In this document: positions 1 to 5,213 of the stretch, one piece after another
Layout of the letters: every line of letters starts with the position of its first letter
How positions within the stretch are numbered: the stretch's first letter is position 1
Source: CAZCGA01 sp964498075
GTDB taxonomy: Bacteria; Desulfobacterota; Binatia; HRBIN30
Assembly: GCA_964498075.1 (NCBI GenBank)
Contig: CAZCGA010000248.1
Coordinates: forward strand, 1 to 5,766
Direction: 5' to 3'
DNA length: 5,766 nt
The notes under the pieces: model-generated
The model's input: the letters and a program-made list of their open reading frames with translations, nothing else
Database searches by the model: none
Told to the model about the DNA's origin: nothing
Position numbers and translations under genes: made by a program

Positions 1-66
1 TGGTTCACCGAAGGCTTCGACACGCGCGACCTGAAGGACGCGAAGGCGCTGCTGGCGGAGCTGTAG
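1..66 (+). CDS. 3' end of a probable adenylate/guanylate cyclase-AAA ATPase family regulator (partial)
   Basis: The first 21 codons, read in frame 1 and ending in TAG at 64-66, encode a tail that starts WFTEGFDTRDLKDAKALL and ends AEL. From memory, this ending is typical of large proteins that join a class III nucleotide cyclase domain, an AAA ATPase module and TPR repeats; many of them finish with a near-identical WFTEGFDT-x-DL-x-x-AKALL segment. No catalytic domain lies inside the window, so cyclase activity is inferred from this short tail alone. The gene runs toward the minus-strand operon and its stop is 39 nt from the larB stop, so the two units converge. The reading frame is well supported by the codon pattern and the stop; the family name is moderately supported. 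Confidence 0.5.
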   Translation, partial: WFTEGFDTRDLKDAKALLAEL

Positions 67-69
67 GCG

Positions 70-84
70 CGCCCGTCTTGGGCG
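70..84. terminator. Weak candidate hairpin between convergent genes
   Basis: A perfect 5-bp GC stem (CGCCC at 70-74 and GGGCG at 80-84) encloses a 5-nt loop in the 39-nt gap between the plus-strand stop (66) and the larB stop (106). Neither strand has a T-rich run after the hairpin, so it lacks the second half of an intrinsic terminator. It could slow polymerase from both sides or be chance in GC-rich DNA. The rest of the gap shows no other signal. Confidence 0.2.
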
Positions 85-105
85 AACTGCGATAGATCAG
101 GTCTC

Positions 106-855
106 TCAGCGCCGATTGATCAGCGTCGCCGCCACTCCGGCGCCGAAGCCGTTGTCGATGTTCACCACGGTCACACCGGCGGCGCAGGAGTTGAGCATCG
201 CCAACAACGCCGCCAGACCGCCGAAGCTGGCGCCGTAGCCGATGCTGGTCGGCACGGCGATGACTGGTTTGTCGACCAGGCCGGCGACGACGCTGGGCAG
301 CGCGCCTTCCATCCCCGCCACCACGATCAGCACCGCCGCCTCACGCAGCTGGTCGCGGTGCGCGAAGAGCCGGTGGATGCCGGAGATGCCGACGTCGTGC
401 ACTCGCTCGACGACGTTGCCCATCAACTCCGCCGTCAGCGCCGCCTCCTCGGCAACCGGGAGGTCCGACGTGCCGGCGGCAACCACGAGCACGACGCCGC
501 GGCCGCGGATCTCCGGCTGGGTGTGGATCAGCGTCGCGACGCGCGCACCGGCGGCGTACGCAAGATCCGGGAACGCCTCCCGGAGGCGCTGGCCCATGGC
601 GGCGTCGATGCGCGTGATCAGCACGTTGTGCGCGCCATCGTTCAGACTGCGCGTGATCTCGATGATCTGCTCGGCCGTCTTGCCCGGGCCGAAGATCACC
701 TCCGGAAAGCCGGTGCGCAACGAGCGGTGATGATCGACCTTGGCAAAGCCGAGATCCTCGAACGGCAGCGACTTGAGCTGCTCGAACGCCACCTCCGCAC
801 TGACGGCGCCGGCGCTCACTTGCGCCAAGAGGTCACGTAGACGATTCGGGTCCAT
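106..855 (-). CDS. larB: LarB, pyridinium-3,5-biscarboxylic acid mononucleotide synthase (nickel-pincer cofactor synthesis)
   Basis: This 249-residue protein belongs to the LarB family, formerly called NCAIR mutase (PurE)-related. In characterised LarB, nicotinic acid adenine dinucleotide is carboxylated at C5 of the pyridine ring and its phosphoanhydride is cleaved, giving the dicarboxylated mononucleotide that LarE and LarC later convert to the nickel-pincer cofactor of lactate racemase and related enzymes. Family marks are PFEDLGFAKVDHHR (31-44), AAGTSDLPVAEEA (126-138), HDVGISGIHRL (153-163), VVAGMEGALPSVV (178-190), PTSIGYGASFGGLAALL (202-218) and NIDNGFGAG (232-240). The Cys in LNSC (residue 224) probably matches the Cys that forms an adduct with the pyridine ring in the Lactiplantibacillus enzyme. 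Length is normal. The ATG at 855 lies 3 nt after the thiL stop, in the same frame, with no visible Shine-Dalgarno, so translational coupling is likely. No larC or larE is in the window. Confidence 0.95.
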   Translation of the reverse strand: MDPNRLRDLLAQVSAGAVSAEVAFEQLKSLPFEDLGFAKVDHHRSLRTGFPEVIFGPGKTAEQIIEITRSLNDGAHNVLITRIDAAMGQRLREAFPDLAYAAGARVATLIHTQPEIRGRGVVLVVAAGTSDLPVAEEAALTAELMGNVVERVHDVGISGIHRLFAHRDQLREAAVLIVVAGMEGALPSVVAGLVDKPVIAVPTSIGYGASFGGLAALLAMLNSCAAGVTVVNIDNGFGAGVAATLINRR

Positions 856-858
856 CAG

Positions 859-1848
859 TCAGGATGATGAATGAAACTGGTCGTAACCTGCCGAGGTGAG
901 CCGGACCGCCTTGCCCGAGCGGTCGAGAACCCGTACCCGGCGCCCCGCCGTGATGACGCCGATGCACGTGATGGGACAGCCCAGTTGCGCCTGCATGCGT
1001 TCCAGCCGATCCACTCGTCGCTCCGGTACAGTACACAGCAACTCGTAGTCTTCGCCACCGTGCAAGGCAAGCCGATCGTCCGCCCCCAACACGGCGCGAT
1101 ACGCCGCCGACAGCGGCAGGCGCGCGCAGTGGATCAGTGCACCCACCCCACTCTCGTGACAGATGTGGCCGAGGTCCTGGACGAGCCCGTCGCTCACATC
1201 GATCATCGCGGAGACGATGCCCGATTCGACCAGCGCACGCCCGACCTGCAGGCGTGGAGTGGGCGCGCGAAAGCGCCCGATCGCGTAGGCGGCGCGCCGG
1301 TCGCGGCGGCTGTCGCGCAACGCGGCGACGCCGAGGGCCGCGTCACCCAACGTGCCGGTTACGTAGATGCGGTTGCCGCGCCGCGCCGCTTGCCGGGTGA
1401 CGATTCGCCGCGGCGCCTCGCCGATCAGTGCGAGCGTCACGGATAGCTGCGCGGCGCGCGACAAGTTCCCGCCAACGACGACGGCACCGCCGGCTCGGGC
1501 CGCCGCGACGATGCCGGCTTGCAGGCGGAACAACTCGCGCACCGGGTAGGCCGCCGGCACACCGAGGTTGACGACGCAGAAGCGCGGGCGTCCACCCATG
1601 GCGGCGATGTCGCTGGCATTGACCAGGAAGCTCTTGCGCCCGATCTGCTCTGCTGACATCCAGCCGGCTTTGAAGTGGACACCTTCCACCAGAGCATCGA
1701 TCGTGAACAGCAAGCGCCGGCCGCGGCTGCGAATGACGGCGCAGTCCTGCCCGGGTCCGACGACGGTCCCCGGTCCGAGCGGCAGTCGCGGCAACAGCTT
1801 CGAGAGAAAGGCGAACTCGCCGACGTCAGCGAGCGTGCGGAGGGTCAC
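859..1848 (-). CDS. thiL: Thiamine-monophosphate kinase ThiL
   Basis: ThiL is a cytoplasmic enzyme that uses ATP to phosphorylate thiamine monophosphate to thiamine diphosphate, the last step of cofactor synthesis. The 329-residue length matches the family, which shares its fold with PurM, SelD and HypE. Visible marks are an N-terminal GEF (10-12), GPGQDCAV (31-38), TIDALVEGVHF (49-59), ASDIAAMGG (78-86), GGNLSRA (126-132), YVTGTLGDAALG (162-173), DVSDGL (217-222), GGEDYEL (264-270) and a C-terminal GYDQF resembling the GYDHF near the end of E. coli ThiL. Two positions differ from the usual metal-binding motifs: GDD is GQD (Gln34) and GGD is GGN (Asn127). The GTG start at 1848 is chosen because GGAGGA lies 6 nt upstream and the family N-terminus begins there. 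It sits 45 nt after the lipoprotein stop and 3 nt before larB, probably in one operon. Confidence 0.93.
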   Translation of the reverse strand: MTLRTLADVGEFAFLSKLLPRLPLGPGTVVGPGQDCAVIRSRGRRLLFTIDALVEGVHFKAGWMSAEQIGRKSFLVNASDIAAMGGRPRFCVVNLGVPAAYPVRELFRLQAGIVAAARAGGAVVVGGNLSRAAQLSVTLALIGEAPRRIVTRQAARRGNRIYVTGTLGDAALGVAALRDSRRDRRAAYAIGRFRAPTPRLQVGRALVESGIVSAMIDVSDGLVQDLGHICHESGVGALIHCARLPLSAAYRAVLGADDRLALHGGEDYELLCTVPERRVDRLERMQAQLGCPITCIGVITAGRRVRVLDRSGKAVRLTSAGYDQFHSSS

Positions 1849-1854
1849 TGCTGG

Positions 1855-1860
1855 TCCTCC
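1855..1860 (-). promoter_or_regulatory. Ribosome binding site of thiL
   Basis: GGAGGA on the minus strand is placed 6 nt before the GTG at 1848. It decides the GTG start of thiL and shows that this gene can initiate on its own, unlike larB downstream. Confidence 0.75.
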
Positions 1861-1893
1861 GCAGGCAGCGCGTGCGGGCAGCCGCTACGGCGC

Positions 1894-3945
1894 TCAGCCA
1901 GCGTCGCCGACTTCTTGCAGCTTGCCGTCGTACACCTGCAACAGGAAGAGGCTGCGCTGCACACCATCCGGCGTCACGTTCAGCTCGCCTGTCGCCCCCT
2001 CCACCGGGCCGAGTGCTTGAAGGCGGCGCACGACATCCGGGCGTGAGTTCGCCCCGGCATCGAGCGCGCGTTTCGCCAGCAGGGCGGCGTCGTAGGCTTG
2101 CGCTTCCAGGGCGCCGGGTGGCTCACCATACGCACTGGTGAACCGGTCGACAAACTCGCGCGTCGCCGGCCGTGTACTGTCGGCATAGAAGCCGTCGGTG
2201 AACAGGATCCCGCTCAATCCCGTTCCGTTATGATCCGCCAAGGTCTCCCAGCCGTGCACGCCGAGCAGGGTGACGTCGGGCATCTCCCGCTGCAGGTACT
2301 TCGCAAAGCCTGCCGCCGTGGGAGCGCTGTCGGGCAGGAAGACCGCCTCCAGATTCTGCTCCTTCCGCCACTTCTTCACCGCGGCGCCGTCCACGCCTCG
2401 GGTTTGCGGGCGGTAGGCGTCGGTCCCGACGACCGTGCCACCGCGCCGCTTCACCTCTTCGCGAAACGCCGACAAGAACTGTTTTCCGTAGGCGTCGCTC
2501 GGATAGACGATCCCGAAGCGACGCAGCCGGATCCTATCCATCGCGTAACCCAGGAGCGTGCTGACTAGATTGGAACGGGTCATGCCGACTTGCATCACGT
2601 AGCGTCCGCCCAGGCCGTCGCGTTGTGAGAGCAGGAAGAGCGGGAGCCTCATCTGCTCGGCCTGCGGCGCCACCACATCGGCATCCTCGCTGCGCAGCGG
2701 TCCGATCACGACCAGCACGTTCGGATCACGTTCCAGCTCTTGGAGCACGCCGGTGGCGGTGGCCGGGTCGCTGCCGGTATCCTTCAGGACGAGCCGGTCG
2801 CTGTCCTGTCCGAATAGGAGCCGCAATCCGCGTAACGAGTGCTCGCCGAACTCGCGGGCCGGGCCCGTGAGCGGCAGCAGGCACCCCACCTTGGCAATGC
2901 CTTGGATGATCTCTTCAGGCGGTTCTTCTTCCGCAGCCGGCTCTGGCGGCTCCGCCGGAACGGTCTCGGGCGGTGCGGTCTCCGCGACGACCGCTGCCCT
3001 TGGCGCTTCCTTCTCCTCGGCGGGCCCACGGTCCGGGATCCCGGGCCAGCCACCCTCGGCTTCCGGTTCGGGCTCCGCGGGCTCGTTTGCGGCCGGCACT
3101 TGCGGCTGGGACTCTGGCGGTGCCTCCGGCTTGGCGCGCGCCGCTGCCTTCTCCGGCGCTTTGGCAGCTGGTCGTTTCACTTGGGACCGCGTCTCAGCCC
3201 CACTCGCCTTGGGAGGCTTCGGAACGACGGCAGCCACTTGCGGTGGGGTCGCCGGTGGTCGCTTCTCAGGAGCGTTTGGCTCGGCACCGCCGACCTCTGC
3301 GGCGCCGTACGACTCCTCCTCCTCCTCCTCCTCCGCGAGCTGCGCTTCGTCGGTCGGCGGAATGGATTCATCGATAACCGGGGCCTCGCGCGCTGCGATC
3401 TGTCGATCCAGCAAGTGGGCGACGTCCTCGGTGTTCACGAGGCGGCGTGCTCGCGCCAGCTCCACATCGTTCAGGCTGCGCGCGACCGCGAGGATCCGGC
3501 GGCGCAGCTTCTGGCGGTCGGCATCGTTGCTCATCCTCCAGGCAGCGTCCCAGGTCTGCAGCGCAACCATGGTGTGACCCAACGCGCGCTCCGCGTCGCC
3601 GCGTAGGGCGTCGACTTGGACCCACTTGGCCTTGGGATAGCGGCGCGCCAGGTCATCCAGCGTCGACAGGGTCTGGCGATAGTGCCCGAGGCGGTACTCC
3701 GCGAGCGCGGTCTTGTAGTAGACGCGTGCCGTGAACTCGTCTGGCTCGCCCAGATCCAGGTACGACTGGTAGGCCTCAACGGCGGCTTGGTAGTCCTGGT
3801 AGCGGAAGGCCTCGTCACCGCGGCGCACGGCCATCGGTGGCTCCGGGGGAGCGGTGATCTTCTCACTACACGCGCTCAGCACGAGGGCGAGGCAGAGCCA
3901 CCCGCGAGCAGCGCGCACGACGGACCCGAGGCGTGGAGGCATCAC
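1894..3945 (-). CDS. TPR plus periplasmic-binding-fold lipoprotein, LpoA/LppC-like (possible penicillin-binding protein activator)
   Basis: The 683-residue product starts with a lipoprotein signal: basic n-region, hydrophobic WLCLALVL (16-23) and lipobox LSAC with the lipidated Cys at 26. Ser at +2 predicts outer-membrane sorting. About three TPR-like repeats follow (39-139; coding about 3831-3529), then helical sequence to about 188. Residues 190-350 (about 2896-3378) are a low-complexity linker rich in Pro, Ala, Glu and Lys, including seven consecutive Glu (205-211). Residues 351-683 form a type I periplasmic-binding-protein domain, beginning KVGCLLPLTGPAREFG, with VVIGPLRSEDADVVAPQA (412-429) and FGIVYPSDAYGKQF (477-490). 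Lipoprotein, TPR, then binding fold is the order of E. coli LpoA, which activates PBP1A. An amino-acid-type ABC substrate-binding role is the alternative, but no transporter genes are nearby. The GTG at 3945 overlaps the dnaJ stop by 4 nt; the adjacent ATG at 3942 is a possible start. Confidence 0.85.
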   Translation of the reverse strand: MMPPRLGSVVRAARGWLCLALVLSACSEKITAPPEPPMAVRRGDEAFRYQDYQAAVEAYQSYLDLGEPDEFTARVYYKTALAEYRLGHYRQTLSTLDDLARRYPKAKWVQVDALRGDAERALGHTMVALQTWDAAWRMSNDADRQKLRRRILAVARSLNDVELARARRLVNTEDVAHLLDRQIAAREAPVIDESIPPTDEAQLAEEEEEEESYGAAEVGGAEPNAPEKRPPATPPQVAAVVPKPPKASGAETRSQVKRPAAKAPEKAAARAKPEAPPESQPQVPAANEPAEPEPEAEGGWPGIPDRGPAEEKEAPRAAVVAETAPPETVPAEPPEPAAEEEPPEEIIQGIAKVGCLLPLTGPAREFGEHSLRGLRLLFGQDSDRLVLKDTGSDPATATGVLQELERDPNVLVVIGPLRSEDADVVAPQAEQMRLPLFLLSQRDGLGGRYVMQVGMTRSNLVSTLLGYAMDRIRLRRFGIVYPSDAYGKQFLSAFREEVKRRGGTVVGTDAYRPQTRGVDGAAVKKWRKEQNLEAVFLPDSAPTAAGFAKYLQREMPDVTLLGVHGWETLADHNGTGLSGILFTDGFYADSTRPATREFVDRFTSAYGEPPGALEAQAYDAALLAKRALDAGANSRPDVVRRLQALGPVEGATGELNVTPDGVQRSLFLLQVYDGKLQEVGDAG
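2896..3378 (-). other. Disordered Pro/Ala/Glu/Lys linker-coding segment of the lipoprotein
   Basis: Codons 190-350 of the lipoprotein encode about 160 residues with almost no hydrophobic clusters, an acidic stretch (205-211), many PP, AP and EP pairs, a basic middle (about 243-272) and a second acidic end (about 329-345). This marks an extended tether between the lipid-anchored TPR part and the C-terminal binding domain. The reading frame is open and continuous through it, so it is not an insertion that breaks the gene. Confidence 0.75.
3313..3333 (-). repeat. Seven-copy GAG trinucleotide run
   Basis: Seven tandem GAG codons on the minus strand (CTC on the plus strand) encode Glu205-Glu211 of the lipoprotein linker. 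Copy-number change would alter the length of the acidic run without shifting the frame. Confidence 0.9.
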
Positions 3946-5057
3946 CCAAACATCTCCTTCACCTTATCGAGGAACCCTTTGGAGAGAGGGTTTACCTCTT
4001 CTCCGCTGCTGCGTGCAAACTCTTCGAGCAACTCTCTTTGCCGGGCGGTCAGCTTGCGGGGGGTTTCGACGACGATGCGGACCAGCTGGTCGCCGCGTCC
4101 GCCGCCGCGCAGATCGGGAGCGCCCTTGCCTTTGAGGCGGAGGACCGCCCCCGACTGCGTGCCGGAAGGGATCTTCATCTTCGTCTTTCCTTCGAGGGTC
4201 GGGACGTCCATTTCGAGGCCCAGCGCCGCCTGTGGGAAGCTGATCGGGATCTCGCAGACGACGTGCTTGTCCTGGCGGGTGAAGAAGGGATGCTCGCGCA
4301 CGTTGATGACCACGTACAGGTCGCCGGGCGGCCCGCCGTTGCGCCCGGTCTCGCCTTCACTGCGCAGCTTGAGGCGCGACCCGACATCGACGCCGGGTGG
4401 AATCTTGAGATTGAGGGATTGGGTCTTCTGCATGACGCCGGAGCCGCCGCAGGTGCGGCACGGGTCCTTGATCACACTGCCCTGTCCGTTGCACTGGCCG
4501 CAGTTCTTGGCGATGGTGAAGAAGCCTTGCTGGAAGCGCACCTGTCCGCTGCCGCGGCACGCCGGGCAGGTCGTACGGGCGGCACCACCCTTGGTGCCGT
4601 GGCCGTTGCAGCTCGCGCACGCGGCGAGGCGTGGAATGCTGATGGCCTGCTCGGTTCCGAAGATGGCCTCCTCGAACTTGATCGTCAGGTCGTAGCGCAG
4701 ATCCTCGCCGCGGCGGGCGCGCGTGCGGCCGCGTCCGCGGCCACCGCCGAAGACGTCGCCGAAGATGTCGCTGAAGATGTCTTCGAACCCGGCGGCGGAA
4801 AAGTCGAAGCCGCTGAAGCCGGCGCTTTGCTCAAAGGCGGCGTGGCCGAAGCGGTCGTACTGCGCGCGGCGCTCCGCATCGCTGAGCACCTGGTACGCCG
4901 CGGACGCTTCCTTGAAGCGCTCCTCGGCGGACTTATCTCCGGGGTTGCGATCCGGATGGTACTTCATCGCCAGCTTGCGGTAGGCCTTCTTGATCTCCTC
5001 CTCGCCGGCCTCGCGACTGACGCCGAGTATCTCGTAGAAATCGCGCTTCTGCGCCAC
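3942..5057 (-). CDS. dnaJ: Chaperone protein DnaJ (Hsp40, class A)
   Basis: DnaJ is the cytoplasmic co-chaperone that binds unfolded proteins and stimulates ATP hydrolysis by DnaK. The 371-residue length is normal and all class A parts are present. The J domain (about 5-70) contains the HPD motif at 34-36. A short Gly/Phe-type region (about 71-110) carries DIFSDIFGDVFGG. The zinc region has four intact motifs: CASCNGHG (147), CPACRGSG (164), CGQCNGQG (186) and CRTCGGSG (200), giving all eight cysteines for two zinc ions. The C-terminal substrate-binding domains follow (about 210-340), including HPFFTRQ (256-262). The start is GTG at 5057, supported by GAGGAG 6 nt upstream and by the family N-terminus KRDFYEILGV. 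It lies 156 nt downstream of dnaK, beyond a strong terminator, and overlaps the lipoprotein gene by 4 nt, so it probably heads the downstream operon or is reached by read-through. Confidence 0.98.
   Translation of the reverse strand: MAQKRDFYEILGVSREAGEEEIKKAYRKLAMKYHPDRNPGDKSAEERFKEASAAYQVLSDAERRAQYDRFGHAAFEQSAGFSGFDFSAAGFEDIFSDIFGDVFGGGRGRGRTRARRGEDLRYDLTIKFEEAIFGTEQAISIPRLAACASCNGHGTKGGAARTTCPACRGSGQVRFQQGFFTIAKNCGQCNGQGSVIKDPCRTCGGSGVMQKTQSLNLKIPPGVDVGSRLKLRSEGETGRNGGPPGDLYVVINVREHPFFTRQDKHVVCEIPISFPQAALGLEMDVPTLEGKTKMKIPSGTQSGAVLRLKGKGAPDLRGGGRGDQLVRIVVETPRKLTARQRELLEEFARSSGEEVNPLSKGFLDKVKEMFG
3954..3959 (-). promoter_or_regulatory. Ribosome binding site of the lipoprotein gene, inside the dnaJ 3' end
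   Basis: AAGGAG lies within the last codons of dnaJ, 8 nt before the GTG at 3945 and 11 nt before the ATG at 3942. The 8-nt spacing favours GTG. Its place inside dnaJ, and the GTGA overlap with the dnaJ stop, indicate coupled translation of the two genes. Confidence 0.6.
4749..4784 (-). repeat. Three imperfect 12-nt tandem repeats encoding the DIF motifs of DnaJ
   Basis: On the plus strand three 12-nt units, each starting GAAGA(C/T)GTC, run without a gap. On the minus strand they encode the DIFSDIFGDVF segment (about residues 93-103). Known DnaJ proteins such as that of E. coli carry the same kind of repeated DIF motif at the end of the Gly/Phe region, so this is a protein-level repeat and not a mobile or regulatory sequence. 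Confidence 0.7.
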
Positions 5058-5063
5058 CGCTCG

Positions 5064-5069
5064 CTCCTC
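5064..5069 (-). promoter_or_regulatory. Ribosome binding site of dnaJ
   Basis: GAGGAG on the minus strand lies 6 nt before the GTG at 5057 and supports that start. The next methionine in the protein is residue 31, inside the J domain, so a later start would destroy the domain. Confidence 0.7.
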
Positions 5070-5099
5070 GCGTCGTCCCTAGTGGCTGACGGTTCGCTT

Positions 5100-5126
5100 C
5101 CGCTGTCCAGTAATCGCCCGCTGTCC
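5100..5126. repeat. Pair of 9-bp direct repeats upstream of dnaJ
   Basis: CCGCTGTCC (plus strand) occurs at 5100-5108 and again at 5118-5126, an 18-bp period, in the gap between the dnaK terminator and dnaJ. It could be a binding site or chance. I see no convincing sigma-70 or sigma-32 promoter and no CIRCE inverted repeat in 5058-5152. Confidence 0.4.
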
Positions 5127-5152
5127 TGAGGGAACGCTACTGCGGGCACAAT

Positions 5153-5191
5153 ACAAAAGCCCTCCGCCTCAGTCGAGGGGAGGGCTCTTGT
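5153..5191 (-). terminator. Intrinsic (rho-independent) terminator after dnaK
   Basis: Arms at 5179-5191 and 5153-5165 pair over 13 bp, with one G-U wobble in the minus-strand RNA. The stem continues inward with 4 bp (5175-5178 with 5167-5170), a single bulged base (5166) and a 4-nt loop (5171-5174). Read on the minus strand, the GC-rich core GGAGGGC is followed by TTTTGTATTGT, which supplies the U-rich tract. The structure begins 23 nt after the dnaK stop, a typical distance. It should end most dnaK transcripts and reduce read-through into dnaJ. The plus-strand version has a poorer T tract, and no plus-strand gene ends here. Confidence 0.88.
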
Positions 5192-5213
5192 GGGCCGGAT
5201 CGGGACGGGTCGT

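Noticed and set aside
1261..1278. Inverted repeat GGGCGC-GCGAAA-GCGCCC inside thiL.
   Set aside because: It codes for conserved ThiL sequence (IGRFRAPTPRL region), has no T tract and is short; likely chance in GC-rich coding DNA.
871..1446. Plus-strand open frame of 191 codons opposite thiL.
   Set aside because: thiL motifs on the minus strand explain this stretch fully; the antisense product has no recognisable motif.
1849..1893. 45-nt gap between the lipoprotein gene and thiL as a riboswitch (TPP) or promoter.
   Set aside because: Too short for a TPP riboswitch; apart from the thiL ribosome binding site only a 4-bp stem is visible.
2753..3606. Two overlapping plus-strand frames (274 and 255 codons) opposite the lipoprotein linker.
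   Set aside because: Their Gly/Ser/Ala-rich or Leu/Arg-rich low-complexity products come from reading the Pro/Glu/Ala linker backwards; the minus-strand frame has a signal peptide and recognised domains on both sides.
3616..4695. Plus-strand open frame of 359 codons across the dnaJ-lipoprotein junction.
   Set aside because: It spans two real genes on the other strand, is Arg/Pro/Ser-rich and matches no family; typical of GC-rich antisense frames.
3933..5129. Plus-strand open frame of 398 codons opposite dnaJ, longer than dnaJ itself.
   Set aside because: It mirrors dnaJ codon by codon in high-GC DNA; its repeats (AEDVAEDVAEDV) are the complement of the DIF repeat, it has no recognisable domain, and the minus strand clearly encodes DnaJ.
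5058..5152. CIRCE operator or sigma-32 promoter before dnaJ.
   Set aside because: No TTAGCACTC-type inverted repeat and no CTTGAA/CCCCAT-like pair with correct spacing is present; a GATTAC box is seen but lacks a fitting -35.
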